Assembly (NCBI GenBank): GCA_027886185.1
Contig: WOAB01000860.1
Location: forward strand, 1 to 64,000
From: Rheum nobile
Taxonomy: Eukaryota; Streptophyta; Magnoliopsida; Caryophyllales; Polygonaceae
Reading direction: 5' to 3'
Length of the DNA stretch: 64,000 nt
Positions 1 to 11,371 of the stretch are shown here, one piece after another (the first letter of the stretch is position 1; every line of letters begins with the position of its first letter). The notes beneath the pieces are model-generated. The model made no database searches and was not told where the DNA came from. It was given only the letters and a program-made list of their open reading frames with translations. Made by a program: the position numbers and the translations under genes.

Positions 1-55
1 GCGAGAGTAGTACTAGGATGGGTGACCTCCTGGGAAGTCCTCGTGTTGCACCCCT
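1..55 (+). rRNA. 5S rRNA gene, partial (cut by window start)
   Basis: Gene positions 66-120 only. All visible bases are consensus; spacer P9 follows. Confidence 0.93.
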
Positions 56-248
56 CTTTTTATCGTTTTCGTCGTTTTTTTTTCCTTATTTTGGAAAAAG
101 CGTTGCTCCAATCGATTTATCCTATGACGTTTCTCCCAAGGGCTGCGTAGATAACGGAGAGAGCTTTCATTTGACATATTATACGCGCGAATCGGGCACC
201 CGTGCAGAAAGTTACGAAGGTTTGAAGTTGGGATCGAGAGGGTAGAAG

Positions 249-272
249 TATTAAATGGCGAGTAGAGTTGAC
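249..272 (+). promoter_or_regulatory. 5S upstream promoter element (representative)
   Basis: Immediately upstream of the gene at 273 lie an AT-rich octamer TATTAAAT (-24 to -17), GGC (-16 to -14) and C at -1. In Arabidopsis 5S genes a TATA-like motif near -28, GC near -12 and C at -1 assist RNA polymerase III. Here the AT element sits a few bases closer to the gene, so the functional match is inferred. The element recurs before nearly every copy as TATTAAAT (class P spacers) or TAATAAAT (class G spacers and most units right of 28 kb). Confidence 0.6.
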
Positions 273-392
273 GGGTGCGATCATACCAGCACTAATGCAC
301 CGGATCCCATCAGAACTCCGAAGTTAAGCGTGCTTGGGCGAGAGTAGTACTAGGATGGGTGACCTCCTGGGAAGTCCTCGTGTTGCACCCCT
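273..392 (+). rRNA. 5S rRNA gene (reference copy)
   Basis: This 120-nt gene starts GGGTGCGATCATACC and ends GTTGCACCCCT; the ends pair as helix I. It is the RNA of the large ribosomal subunit that bridges to the central protuberance, transcribed by RNA polymerase III with TFIIIA. Box A, the CGAGAG intermediate element and box C are intact, and a T5 terminator follows. The exact 3' end (position 119-121) is set by homology. Other copies are described relative to this one. Spacer P8 follows. Confidence 0.97.
322..369 (+). promoter_or_regulatory. 5S internal control region (representative)
   Basis: Gene positions 50-97 of the copy at 273 hold the internal pol III promoter: box A (from 50), the intermediate element CGAGAG (67-72) and box C (80-97, AGGATGGGTGACCTCCTG), the binding region of TFIIIA in plants. 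The left arm keeps it unchanged. Substitutions appear only right of 30 kb and in the minus arm: A50C, A54C, C94T, C95G and G97A. Confidence 0.85.
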
Positions 393-608
393 CTTTTTAT
401 CGTTTTCGTCGTTTTTTTTCCTTATTTTGGAAAAAGCGTTGCTCCAATCGATTTATCCTATGACGTTTCTCCCAAGGGCTGCGTAGATAACGGAGAGAGC
501 TTTCATTTGACATATTATACGCGCGAATCGGGCACCCGTGCAGAAAGTTACGAAGGTTTGAAGTTGGGATCGAGAGGGTAGAAGTATTAAATGGCGAGTA
601 GAGTTGAC
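393..608 (+). repeat. Representative non-transcribed spacer, class P8
   Basis: This 216-bp spacer holds, in order, the T5 terminator, a T8 run, CCTTATTTTGGAAAAAGC, a mixed-composition middle with CATATTATACGCGCG, and the TATA-like element before the next gene. No open reading frame or other RNA gene is convincing. It is the most frequent spacer in the left arm. Confidence 0.9.
394..398 (+). terminator. Pol III T5 terminator (representative)
   Basis: A run of five Ts starts two bases after gene position 120. Runs of four or more Ts terminate RNA polymerase III. The same CTTTTTATCG context follows the gene in essentially all units on both arms. A second run of eight or more Ts about 20 bp downstream (412-419 here) could act as a backup stop. 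Confidence 0.85.
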
Positions 609-728
609 GGGTGCGATCATACCAGCACTAATGCACCGGATCCCATCAGAACTCCGAAGTTAAGCGTGCTTGGGCGAGAGTAGTACTAGGATGGGTGACC
701 TCCTGGGAAGTCCTCGTGTTGCACCCCT
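609..728 (+). rRNA. 5S rRNA gene
   Basis: Consensus; spacer G (GTTCCAATGG form). Confidence 0.96.
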
Positions 729-943
729 CTTTTTATCGTTTTCGTCGTTTTTTTTTGTATTTTGGAAAAAGCGTTGTTCCAATGGATTTATCCTATGACG
801 TTTCTCCCACGGGCTGCGTAGATAACGGAGAGAGCTTTCATTTGACATATTATACGCGCGAATCGGGCACCCGTACAGAAAGTTACGAAGGTTTGAAGTT
901 GGGATCGAGTGGGTAGAAGTAATAAATGGCGAGTAGAGTTGAC
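728..943 (+). repeat. Representative non-transcribed spacer, class G
   Basis: The second main spacer class has a T9 run followed by GTATTTTGG. It further differs from class P by GTTCCAATGG, CCACGGG, CCGTACAG, GAGTGGG and TAATAAAT. Later copies lose some of these markers one by one, so class G grades into class P through chimeras. Confidence 0.85.
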
Positions 944-1063
944 GGGTGCGATCATACCAGCACTAATGCACCGGATCCCATCAGAACTCCGAAGTTAAGC
1001 GTGCTTGGGCGAGAGTAGTACTAGGATGGGTGACCTCCTGGGAAGTCCTCGTGTTGCACCCCT
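944..1063 (+). rRNA. 5S rRNA gene
   Basis: Consensus, TAATAAAT upstream; spacer P8. Confidence 0.96.
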
Positions 1064-1279
1064 CTTTTTATCGTTTTCGTCGTTTTTTTTCCTTATTTTG
1101 GAAAAAGCGTTGCTCCAATCGATTTATCCTATGACGTTTCTCCCAAGGGCTGCGTAGATAACGGAGAGAGCTTTCATTTGACATATTATACGCGCGAATC
1201 GGGCACCCGTGCAGAAAGTTACGAAGGTTTGAAGTTGGGATCGAGAGGGTAGAAGTATTAAATGGCGAGTAGAGTTGAC

Positions 1280-1399
1280 GGGTGCGATCATACCAGCACT
1301 AATGCACCGGATCCCATCAGAACTCCGAAGTTAAGCGTGCTTGGGCGAGAGTAGTACTAGGATGGGTGACCTCCTGGGAAGTCCTCGTGTTGCACCCCT
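1280..1399 (+). rRNA. 5S rRNA gene
   Basis: Consensus; spacer P9. Confidence 0.96.
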
Positions 1400-1616
1400 C
1401 TTTTTATCGTTTTCGTCGTTTTTTTTTCCTTATTTTGGAAAAAGCGTTGCTCCAATCGATTTATCCTATGACGTTTCTCCCAAGGGCTGCGTAGATAACG
1501 GAGAGAGCTTTCATTTGACATATTATACGCGCGAATCGGGCACCCGTGCAGAAAGTTACGAAGGTTTGAAGTTGGGATCGAGAGGGTAGAAGTATTAAAT
1601 GGCGAGTAGAGTTGAC

Positions 1617-1736
1617 GGGTGCGATCATACCAGCACTAATGCACCGGATCCCATCAGAACTCCGAAGTTAAGCGTGCTTGGGCGAGAGTAGTACTAGGAT
1701 GGGTGACCTCCTGGGAAGTCCTCGTGTTGCACCCCT
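1617..1736 (+). rRNA. 5S rRNA gene
   Basis: Consensus; spacer G (GTTCCAATGG form). Confidence 0.96.
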
Positions 1737-1951
1737 CTTTTTATCGTTTTCGTCGTTTTTTTTTGTATTTTGGAAAAAGCGTTGTTCCAATGGATTTATC
1801 CTATGACGTTTCTCCCACGGGCTGCGTAGATAACGGAGAGAGCTTTCATTTGACATATTATACGCGCGAATCGGGCACCCGTACAGAAAGTTACGAAGGT
1901 TTGAAGTTGGGATCGAGTGGGTAGAAGTAATAAATGGCGAGTAGAGTTGAC

Positions 1952-2071
1952 GGGTGCGATCATACCAGCACTAATGCACCGGATCCCATCAGAACTCCGA
2001 AGTTAAGCGTGCTTGGGCGAGAGTAGTACTAGGATGGGTGACCTCCTGGGAAGTCCTCGTGTTGCACCCCT
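1952..2071 (+). rRNA. 5S rRNA gene
   Basis: Consensus; spacer P8. Confidence 0.96.
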
Positions 2072-2287
2072 CTTTTTATCGTTTTCGTCGTTTTTTTTCC
2101 TTATTTTGGAAAAAGCGTTGCTCCAATCGATTTATCCTATGACGTTTCTCCCAAGGGCTGCGTAGATAACGGAGAGAGCTTTCATTTGACATATTATACG
2201 CGCGAATCGGGCACCCGTGCAGAAAGTTACGAAGGTTTGAAGTTGGGATCGAGAGGGTAGAAGTATTAAATGGCGAGTAGAGTTGAC

Positions 2288-2407
2288 GGGTGCGATCATA
2301 CCAGCACTAATGCACCGGATCCCATCAGAACTCCGAAGTTAAGCGTGCTTGGGCGAGAGTAGTACTAGGATGGGTGACCTCCTGGGAAGTCCTCGTGTTG
2401 CACCCCT
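2288..2407 (+). rRNA. 5S rRNA gene
   Basis: Consensus; spacer P8. Confidence 0.96.
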
Positions 2408-2623
2408 CTTTTTATCGTTTTCGTCGTTTTTTTTCCTTATTTTGGAAAAAGCGTTGCTCCAATCGATTTATCCTATGACGTTTCTCCCAAGGGCTGCGTA
2501 GATAACGGAGAGAGCTTTCATTTGACATATTATACGCGCGAATCGGGCACCCGTGCAGAAAGTTACGAAGGTTTGAAGTTGGGATCGAGAGGGTAGAAGT
2601 ATTAAATGGCGAGTAGAGTTGAC

Positions 2624-2743
2624 GGGTGCGATCATACCAGCACTAATGCACCGGATCCCATCAGAACTCCGAAGTTAAGCGTGCTTGGGCGAGAGTAGTA
2701 CTAGGATGGGTGACCTCCTGGGAAGTCCTCGTGTTGCACCCCT
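2624..2743 (+). rRNA. 5S rRNA gene
   Basis: Consensus; spacer P9. Confidence 0.96.
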
Positions 2744-2960
2744 CTTTTTATCGTTTTCGTCGTTTTTTTTTCCTTATTTTGGAAAAAGCGTTGCTCCAAT
2801 CGATTTATCCTATGACGTTTCTCCCAAGGGCTGCGTAGATAACGGAGAGAGCTTTCATTTGACATATTATACGCGCGAATCGGGCACCCGTGCAGAAAGT
2901 TACGAAGGTTTGAAGTTGGGATCGAGAGGGTAGAAGTATTAAATGGCGAGTAGAGTTGAC

Positions 2961-3080
2961 GGGTGCGATCATACCAGCACTAATGCACCGGATCCCATCA
3001 GAACTCCGAAGTTAAGCGTGCTTGGGCGAGAGTAGTACTAGGATGGGTGACCTCCTGGGAAGTCCTCGTGTTGCACCCCT
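2961..3080 (+). rRNA. 5S rRNA gene
   Basis: Consensus; spacer G variant with CTGTATT after the T run and class P 3' end. Confidence 0.96.
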
Positions 3081-3296
3081 CTTTTTATCGTTTTCGTCGT
3101 TTTTTTTCTGTATTTTGGAAAAAGCGTTGTTCCAATGGATTTATCCTATGACGTTTCTCCCACGGGCTGCGTAGATAACGGAGAGAGCTTTCATTTGACA
3201 TATTATACGCGCGAATCGGGCACCCGTACAGAAAGTTACGAAGGTTTGAAGTTGGGATCGAGAGGGTAGAAGTATTAAATGGCGAGTAGAGTTGAC

Positions 3297-3416
3297 GGGT
3301 GCGATCATACCAGCACTAATGCACCGGATCCCATCAGAACTCCGAAGTTAAGCGTGCTTGGGCGAGAGTAGTACTAGGATGGGTGACCTCCTGGGAAGTC
3401 CTCGTGTTGCACCCCT
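3297..3416 (+). rRNA. 5S rRNA gene
   Basis: Consensus; spacer P9. Confidence 0.96.
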
Positions 3417-3633
3417 CTTTTTATCGTTTTCGTCGTTTTTTTTTCCTTATTTTGGAAAAAGCGTTGCTCCAATCGATTTATCCTATGACGTTTCTCCCAA
3501 GGGCTGCGTAGATAACGGAGAGAGCTTTCATTTGACATATTATACGCGCGAATCGGGCACCCGTGCAGAAAGTTACGAAGGTTTGAAGTTGGGATCGAGA
3601 GGGTAGAAGTATTAAATGGCGAGTAGAGTTGAC

Positions 3634-3753
3634 GGGTGCGATCATACCAGCACTAATGCACCGGATCCCATCAGAACTCCGAAGTTAAGCGTGCTTGGGC
3701 GAGAGTAGTACTAGGATGGGTGACCTCCTGGGAAGTCCTCGTGTTGCACCCCT
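3634..3753 (+). rRNA. 5S rRNA gene
   Basis: Consensus; spacer P9. Confidence 0.96.
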
Positions 3754-3970
3754 CTTTTTATCGTTTTCGTCGTTTTTTTTTCCTTATTTTGGAAAAAGCG
3801 TTGCTCCAATCGATTTATCCTATGACGTTTCTCCCAAGGGCTGCGTAGATAACGGAGAGAGCTTTCATTTGACATATTATACGCGCGAATCGGGCACCCG
3901 TGCAGAAAGTTACGAAGGTTTGAAGTTGGGATCGAGAGGGTAGAAGTATTAAATGGCGAGTAGAGTTGAC

Positions 3971-4090
3971 GGGTGCGATCATACCAGCACTAATGCACCG
4001 GATCCCATCAGAACTCCGAAGTTAAGCGTGCTTGGGCGAGAGTAGTACTAGGATGGGTGACCTCCTGGGAAGTCCTCGTGTTGCACCCCT
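3971..4090 (+). rRNA. 5S rRNA gene
   Basis: Consensus; CTGTATT spacer with a one-base insertion (CCGTAGCAG). Confidence 0.96.
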
Positions 4091-4307
4091 CTTTTTATCG
4101 TTTTCGTCGTTTTTTTTCTGTATTTTGGAAAAAGCGTTGTTCCAATGGATTTATCCTATGACGTTTCTCCCACGGGCTGCGTAGATAACGGAGAGAGCTT
4201 TCATTTGACATATTATACGCGCGAATCGGGCACCCGTAGCAGAAAGTTACGAAGGTTTGAAGTTGGGATCGAGAGGGTAGAAGTATTAAATGGCGAGTAG
4301 AGTTGAC

Positions 4308-4427
4308 GGGTGCGATCATACCAGCACTAATGCACCGGATCCCATCAGAACTCCGAAGTTAAGCGTGCTTGGGCGAGAGTAGTACTAGGATGGGTGACCT
4401 CCTGGGAAGTCCTCGTGTTGCACCCCT
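4308..4427 (+). rRNA. 5S rRNA gene
   Basis: Consensus; spacer P9. Confidence 0.96.
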
Positions 4428-4644
4428 CTTTTTATCGTTTTCGTCGTTTTTTTTTCCTTATTTTGGAAAAAGCGTTGCTCCAATCGATTTATCCTATGAC
4501 GTTTCTCCCAAGGGCTGCGTAGATAACGGAGAGAGCTTTCATTTGACATATTATACGCGCGAATCGGGCACCCGTGCAGAAAGTTACGAAGGTTTGAAGT
4601 TGGGATCGAGAGGGTAGAAGTATTAAATGGCGAGTAGAGTTGAC

Positions 4645-4764
4645 GGGTGCGATCATACCAGCACTAATGCACCGGATCCCATCAGAACTCCGAAGTTAAG
4701 CGTGCTTGGGCGAGAGTAGTACTAGGATGGGTGACCTCCTGGGAAGTCCTCGTGTTGCACCCCT
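4645..4764 (+). rRNA. 5S rRNA gene
   Basis: Consensus; spacer P8. Confidence 0.96.
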
Positions 4765-4980
4765 CTTTTTATCGTTTTCGTCGTTTTTTTTCCTTATTTT
4801 GGAAAAAGCGTTGCTCCAATCGATTTATCCTATGACGTTTCTCCCAAGGGCTGCGTAGATAACGGAGAGAGCTTTCATTTGACATATTATACGCGCGAAT
4901 CGGGCACCCGTGCAGAAAGTTACGAAGGTTTGAAGTTGGGATCGAGAGGGTAGAAGTATTAAATGGCGAGTAGAGTTGAC

Positions 4981-5100
4981 GGGTGCGATCATACCAGCAC
5001 TAATGCACCGGATCCCATCAGAACTCCGAAGTTAAGCGTGCTTGGGCGAGAGTAGTACTAGGATGGGTGACCTCCTGGGAAGTCCTCGTGTTGCACCCCT
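4981..5100 (+). rRNA. 5S rRNA gene
   Basis: Consensus; spacer P9. Confidence 0.96.
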
Positions 5101-5317
5101 CTTTTTATCGTTTTCGTCGTTTTTTTTTCCTTATTTTGGAAAAAGCGTTGCTCCAATCGATTTATCCTATGACGTTTCTCCCAAGGGCTGCGTAGATAAC
5201 GGAGAGAGCTTTCATTTGACATATTATACGCGCGAATCGGGCACCCGTGCAGAAAGTTACGAAGGTTTGAAGTTGGGATCGAGAGGGTAGAAGTATTAAA
5301 TGGCGAGTAGAGTTGAC

Positions 5318-5437
5318 GGGTGCGATCATACCAGCACTAATGCACCGGATCCCATCAGAACTCCGAAGTTAAGCGTGCTTGGGCGAGAGTAGTACTAGGA
5401 TGGGTGACCTCCTGGGAAGTCCTCGTGTTGCACCCCT
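5318..5437 (+). rRNA. 5S rRNA gene
   Basis: Consensus; spacer P8. Confidence 0.96.
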
Positions 5438-5653
5438 CTTTTTATCGTTTTCGTCGTTTTTTTTCCTTATTTTGGAAAAAGCGTTGCTCCAATCGATTTA
5501 TCCTATGACGTTTCTCCCAAGGGCTGCGTAGATAACGGAGAGAGCTTTCATTTGACATATTATACGCGCGAATCGGGCACCCGTGCAGAAAGTTACGAAG
5601 GTTTGAAGTTGGGATCGAGAGGGTAGAAGTATTAAATGGCGAGTAGAGTTGAC

Positions 5654-5773
5654 GGGTGCGATCATACCAGCACTAATGCACCGGATCCCATCAGAACTCC
5701 GAAGTTAAGCGTGCTTGGGCGAGAGTAGTACTAGGATGGGTGACCTCCTGGGAAGTCCTCGTGTTGCACCCCT
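5654..5773 (+). rRNA. 5S rRNA gene
   Basis: Consensus; spacer P9. Confidence 0.96.
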
Positions 5774-5990
5774 CTTTTTATCGTTTTCGTCGTTTTTTTT
5801 TCCTTATTTTGGAAAAAGCGTTGCTCCAATCGATTTATCCTATGACGTTTCTCCCAAGGGCTGCGTAGATAACGGAGAGAGCTTTCATTTGACATATTAT
5901 ACGCGCGAATCGGGCACCCGTGCAGAAAGTTACGAAGGTTTGAAGTTGGGATCGAGAGGGTAGAAGTATTAAATGGCGAGTAGAGTTGAC

Positions 5991-6110
5991 GGGTGCGATC
6001 ATACCAGCACTAATGCACCGGATCCCATCAGAACTCCGAAGTTAAGCGTGCTTGGGCGAGAGTAGTACTAGGATGGGTGACCTCCTGGGAAGTCCTCGTG
6101 TTGCACCCCT
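5991..6110 (+). rRNA. 5S rRNA gene
   Basis: Consensus; spacer G with GCTTCCAATGG. Confidence 0.96.
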
Positions 6111-6326
6111 CTTTTTATCGTTTTCGTCGTTTTTTTTTGTATTTTGGAAAAAGCGTTGCTTCCAATGGATTTATCCTATGACGTTTCTCCCACGGGCTGC
6201 GTAGATAACGGAGAGAGCTTTCATTTGACATATTATACGCGCGAATCGGGCACCCGTACAGAAAGTTACGAAGGTTTGAAGTTGGGATCGAGTGGGTAGA
6301 AGTAATAAATGGCGAGTAGAGTTGAC

Positions 6327-6446
6327 GGGTGCGATCATACCAGCACTAATGCACCGGATCCCATCAGAACTCCGAAGTTAAGCGTGCTTGGGCGAGAGTA
6401 GTACTAGGATGGGTGACCTCCTGGGAAGTCCTCGTGTTGCACCCCT
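6327..6446 (+). rRNA. 5S rRNA gene
   Basis: Consensus; spacer P8. Confidence 0.96.
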
Positions 6447-6662
6447 CTTTTTATCGTTTTCGTCGTTTTTTTTCCTTATTTTGGAAAAAGCGTTGCTCCA
6501 ATCGATTTATCCTATGACGTTTCTCCCAAGGGCTGCGTAGATAACGGAGAGAGCTTTCATTTGACATATTATACGCGCGAATCGGGCACCCGTGCAGAAA
6601 GTTACGAAGGTTTGAAGTTGGGATCGAGAGGGTAGAAGTATTAAATGGCGAGTAGAGTTGAC

Positions 6663-6782
6663 GGGTGCGATCATACCAGCACTAATGCACCGGATCCCAT
6701 CAGAACTCCGAAGTTAAGCGTGCTTGGGCGAGAGTAGTACTAGGATGGGTGACCTCCTGGGAAGTCCTCGTGTTGCACCCCT
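6663..6782 (+). rRNA. 5S rRNA gene
   Basis: Consensus; spacer P9. Confidence 0.96.
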
Positions 6783-6999
6783 CTTTTTATCGTTTTCGTC
6801 GTTTTTTTTTCCTTATTTTGGAAAAAGCGTTGCTCCAATCGATTTATCCTATGACGTTTCTCCCAAGGGCTGCGTAGATAACGGAGAGAGCTTTCATTTG
6901 ACATATTATACGCGCGAATCGGGCACCCGTGCAGAAAGTTACGAAGGTTTGAAGTTGGGATCGAGAGGGTAGAAGTATTAAATGGCGAGTAGAGTTGAC

Positions 7000-7119
7000 G
7001 GGTGCGATCATACCAGCACTAATGCACCGGATCCCATCAGAACTCCGAAGTTAAGCGTGCTTGGGCGAGAGTAGTACTAGGATGGGTGACCTCCTGGGAA
7101 GTCCTCGTGTTGCACCCCT
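7000..7119 (+). rRNA. 5S rRNA gene
   Basis: Consensus; spacer G with GCTCCAATGG. Confidence 0.96.
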
Positions 7120-7334
7120 CTTTTTATCGTTTTCGTCGTTTTTTTTTGTATTTTGGAAAAAGCGTTGCTCCAATGGATTTATCCTATGACGTTTCTCCCA
7201 CGGGCTGCGTAGATAACGGAGAGAGCTTTCATTTGACATATTATACGCGCGAATCGGGCACCCGTACAGAAAGTTACGAAGGTTTGAAGTTGGGATCGAG
7301 TGGGTAGAAGTAATAAATGGCGAGTAGAGTTGAC

Positions 7335-7454
7335 GGGTGCGATCATACCAGCACTAATGCACCGGATCCCATCAGAACTCCGAAGTTAAGCGTGCTTGGG
7401 CGAGAGTAGTACTAGGATGGGTGACCTCCTGGGAAGTCCTCGTGTTGCACCCCT
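7335..7454 (+). rRNA. 5S rRNA gene
   Basis: Consensus; spacer P9. Confidence 0.96.
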
Positions 7455-7671
7455 CTTTTTATCGTTTTCGTCGTTTTTTTTTCCTTATTTTGGAAAAAGC
7501 GTTGCTCCAATCGATTTATCCTATGACGTTTCTCCCAAGGGCTGCGTAGATAACGGAGAGAGCTTTCATTTGACATATTATACGCGCGAATCGGGCACCC
7601 GTGCAGAAAGTTACGAAGGTTTGAAGTTGGGATCGAGAGGGTAGAAGTATTAAATGGCGAGTAGAGTTGAC

Positions 7672-7791
7672 GGGTGCGATCATACCAGCACTAATGCACC
7701 GGATCCCATCAGAACTCCGAAGTTAAGCGTGCTTGGGCGAGAGTAGTACTAGGATGGGTGACCTCCTGGGAAGTCCTCGTGTTGCACCCCT
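7672..7791 (+). rRNA. 5S rRNA gene
   Basis: Consensus; P spacer with T9 and a single C (CTTATT). Confidence 0.96.
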
Positions 7792-8007
7792 CTTTTTATC
7801 GTTTTCGTCGTTTTTTTTTCTTATTTTGGAAAAAGCGTTGCTCCAATCGATTTATCCTATGACGTTTCTCCCAAGGGCTGCGTAGATAACGGAGAGAGCT
7901 TTCATTTGACATATTATACGCGCGAATCGGGCACCCGTGCAGAAAGTTACGAAGGTTTGAAGTTGGGATCGAGAGGGTAGAAGTATTAAATGGCGAGTAG
8001 AGTTGAC

Positions 8008-8127
8008 GGGTGCGATCATACCAGCACTAATGCACCGGATCCCATCAGAACTCCGAAGTTAAGCGTGCTTGGGCGAGAGTAGTACTAGGATGGGTGACCT
8101 CCTGGGAAGTCCTCGTGTTGCACCCCT
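8008..8127 (+). rRNA. 5S rRNA gene
   Basis: Consensus; spacer P8. Confidence 0.96.
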
Positions 8128-8343
8128 CTTTTTATCGTTTTCGTCGTTTTTTTTCCTTATTTTGGAAAAAGCGTTGCTCCAATCGATTTATCCTATGACG
8201 TTTCTCCCAAGGGCTGCGTAGATAACGGAGAGAGCTTTCATTTGACATATTATACGCGCGAATCGGGCACCCGTGCAGAAAGTTACGAAGGTTTGAAGTT
8301 GGGATCGAGAGGGTAGAAGTATTAAATGGCGAGTAGAGTTGAC

Positions 8344-8463
8344 GGGTGCGATCATACCAGCACTAATGCACCGGATCCCATCAGAACTCCGAAGTTAAGC
8401 GTGCTTGGGCGAGAGTAGTACTAGGATGGGTGACCTCCTGGGAAGTCCTCGTGTTGCACCCCT
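8344..8463 (+). rRNA. 5S rRNA gene
   Basis: Consensus; spacer P9. Confidence 0.96.
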
Positions 8464-8680
8464 CTTTTTATCGTTTTCGTCGTTTTTTTTTCCTTATTTT
8501 GGAAAAAGCGTTGCTCCAATCGATTTATCCTATGACGTTTCTCCCAAGGGCTGCGTAGATAACGGAGAGAGCTTTCATTTGACATATTATACGCGCGAAT
8601 CGGGCACCCGTGCAGAAAGTTACGAAGGTTTGAAGTTGGGATCGAGAGGGTAGAAGTATTAAATGGCGAGTAGAGTTGAC

Positions 8681-8800
8681 GGGTGCGATCATACCAGCAC
8701 TAATGCACCGGATCCCATCAGAACTCCGAAGTTAAGCGTGCTTGGGCGAGAGTAGTACTAGGATGGGTGACCTCCTGGGAAGTCCTCGTGTTGCACCCCT
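8681..8800 (+). rRNA. 5S rRNA gene
   Basis: Consensus; spacer P9. Confidence 0.96.
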
Positions 8801-9017
8801 CTTTTTATCGTTTTCGTCGTTTTTTTTTCCTTATTTTGGAAAAAGCGTTGCTCCAATCGATTTATCCTATGACGTTTCTCCCAAGGGCTGCGTAGATAAC
8901 GGAGAGAGCTTTCATTTGACATATTATACGCGCGAATCGGGCACCCGTGCAGAAAGTTACGAAGGTTTGAAGTTGGGATCGAGAGGGTAGAAGTATTAAA
9001 TGGCGAGTAGAGTTGAC

Positions 9018-9137
9018 GGGTGCGATCATACCAGCACTAATGCACCGGATCCCATCAGAACTCCGAAGTTAAGCGTGCTTGGGCGAGAGTAGTACTAGGA
9101 TGGGTGACCTCCTGGGAAGTCCTCGTGTTGCACCCCT
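9018..9137 (+). rRNA. 5S rRNA gene
   Basis: Consensus; spacer P8. First of four successive P8 units. Confidence 0.96.
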
Positions 9138-9353
9138 CTTTTTATCGTTTTCGTCGTTTTTTTTCCTTATTTTGGAAAAAGCGTTGCTCCAATCGATTTA
9201 TCCTATGACGTTTCTCCCAAGGGCTGCGTAGATAACGGAGAGAGCTTTCATTTGACATATTATACGCGCGAATCGGGCACCCGTGCAGAAAGTTACGAAG
9301 GTTTGAAGTTGGGATCGAGAGGGTAGAAGTATTAAATGGCGAGTAGAGTTGAC

Positions 9354-9473
9354 GGGTGCGATCATACCAGCACTAATGCACCGGATCCCATCAGAACTCC
9401 GAAGTTAAGCGTGCTTGGGCGAGAGTAGTACTAGGATGGGTGACCTCCTGGGAAGTCCTCGTGTTGCACCCCT
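9354..9473 (+). rRNA. 5S rRNA gene
   Basis: Consensus; spacer P8. Confidence 0.96.
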
Positions 9474-9689
9474 CTTTTTATCGTTTTCGTCGTTTTTTTT
9501 CCTTATTTTGGAAAAAGCGTTGCTCCAATCGATTTATCCTATGACGTTTCTCCCAAGGGCTGCGTAGATAACGGAGAGAGCTTTCATTTGACATATTATA
9601 CGCGCGAATCGGGCACCCGTGCAGAAAGTTACGAAGGTTTGAAGTTGGGATCGAGAGGGTAGAAGTATTAAATGGCGAGTAGAGTTGAC

Positions 9690-9809
9690 GGGTGCGATCA
9701 TACCAGCACTAATGCACCGGATCCCATCAGAACTCCGAAGTTAAGCGTGCTTGGGCGAGAGTAGTACTAGGATGGGTGACCTCCTGGGAAGTCCTCGTGT
9801 TGCACCCCT
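9690..9809 (+). rRNA. 5S rRNA gene
   Basis: Consensus; spacer P8. Confidence 0.96.
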
Positions 9810-10025
9810 CTTTTTATCGTTTTCGTCGTTTTTTTTCCTTATTTTGGAAAAAGCGTTGCTCCAATCGATTTATCCTATGACGTTTCTCCCAAGGGCTGCG
9901 TAGATAACGGAGAGAGCTTTCATTTGACATATTATACGCGCGAATCGGGCACCCGTGCAGAAAGTTACGAAGGTTTGAAGTTGGGATCGAGAGGGTAGAA
10001 GTATTAAATGGCGAGTAGAGTTGAC

Positions 10026-10145
10026 GGGTGCGATCATACCAGCACTAATGCACCGGATCCCATCAGAACTCCGAAGTTAAGCGTGCTTGGGCGAGAGTAG
10101 TACTAGGATGGGTGACCTCCTGGGAAGTCCTCGTGTTGCACCCCT
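10026..10145 (+). rRNA. 5S rRNA gene
   Basis: Consensus; spacer P8. Confidence 0.96.
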
Positions 10146-10361
10146 CTTTTTATCGTTTTCGTCGTTTTTTTTCCTTATTTTGGAAAAAGCGTTGCTCCAA
10201 TCGATTTATCCTATGACGTTTCTCCCAAGGGCTGCGTAGATAACGGAGAGAGCTTTCATTTGACATATTATACGCGCGAATCGGGCACCCGTGCAGAAAG
10301 TTACGAAGGTTTGAAGTTGGGATCGAGAGGGTAGAAGTATTAAATGGCGAGTAGAGTTGAC

Positions 10362-10481
10362 GGGTGCGATCATACCAGCACTAATGCACCGGATCCCATC
10401 AGAACTCCGAAGTTAAGCGTGCTTGGGCGAGAGTAGTACTAGGATGGGTGACCTCCTGGGAAGTCCTCGTGTTGCACCCCT
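10362..10481 (+). rRNA. 5S rRNA gene
   Basis: Consensus; spacer P9. Confidence 0.96.
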
Positions 10482-10698
10482 CTTTTTATCGTTTTCGTCG
10501 TTTTTTTTTCCTTATTTTGGAAAAAGCGTTGCTCCAATCGATTTATCCTATGACGTTTCTCCCAAGGGCTGCGTAGATAACGGAGAGAGCTTTCATTTGA
10601 CATATTATACGCGCGAATCGGGCACCCGTGCAGAAAGTTACGAAGGTTTGAAGTTGGGATCGAGAGGGTAGAAGTATTAAATGGCGAGTAGAGTTGAC

Positions 10699-10818
10699 GG
10701 GTGCGATCATACCAGCACTAATGCACCGGATCCCATCAGAACTCCGAAGTTAAGCGTGCTTGGGCGAGAGTAGTACTAGGATGGGTGACCTCCTGGGAAG
10801 TCCTCGTGTTGCACCCCT
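10699..10818 (+). rRNA. 5S rRNA gene
   Basis: Consensus; spacer P9. Confidence 0.96.
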
Positions 10819-11035
10819 CTTTTTATCGTTTTCGTCGTTTTTTTTTCCTTATTTTGGAAAAAGCGTTGCTCCAATCGATTTATCCTATGACGTTTCTCCC
10901 AAGGGCTGCGTAGATAACGGAGAGAGCTTTCATTTGACATATTATACGCGCGAATCGGGCACCCGTGCAGAAAGTTACGAAGGTTTGAAGTTGGGATCGA
11001 GAGGGTAGAAGTATTAAATGGCGAGTAGAGTTGAC

Positions 11036-11155
11036 GGGTGCGATCATACCAGCACTAATGCACCGGATCCCATCAGAACTCCGAAGTTAAGCGTGCTTGG
11101 GCGAGAGTAGTACTAGGATGGGTGACCTCCTGGGAAGTCCTCGTGTTGCACCCCT
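11036..11155 (+). rRNA. 5S rRNA gene
   Basis: Consensus; spacer P8. Confidence 0.96.
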
Positions 11156-11371
11156 CTTTTTATCGTTTTCGTCGTTTTTTTTCCTTATTTTGGAAAAAGC
11201 GTTGCTCCAATCGATTTATCCTATGACGTTTCTCCCAAGGGCTGCGTAGATAACGGAGAGAGCTTTCATTTGACATATTATACGCGCGAATCGGGCACCC
11301 GTGCAGAAAGTTACGAAGGTTTGAAGTTGGGATCGAGAGGGTAGAAGTATTAAATGGCGAGTAGAGTTGAC

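Noticed and set aside
160..190. TTGACA followed by TATTATAC in every spacer, resembling bacterial -35/-10 boxes
   Set aside because: The two boxes overlap without the required spacing, and the locus is a eukaryotic pol III array.
18..245. Recurrent 60-90-codon open reading frames (for example the one starting at the gene's TTG or GTG and running into the spacer)
   Set aside because: They begin inside the 5S gene on non-ATG codons, recur only because the unit recurs, and break whenever the T-run length changes. Both strands show them equally. They are shadows of the repeat.
273..392. Bacterial or organellar 5S rRNA
   Set aside because: The sequence and internal control boxes are those of plant nuclear 5S; chloroplast and mitochondrial 5S differ and do not occur in such arrays.
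411..430. T8/T9 differences between neighbouring units as biological classes
   Set aside because: Homopolymer length is error-prone in long-read assemblies. P8 and P9 are used only as labels; no biological claim is based on them.
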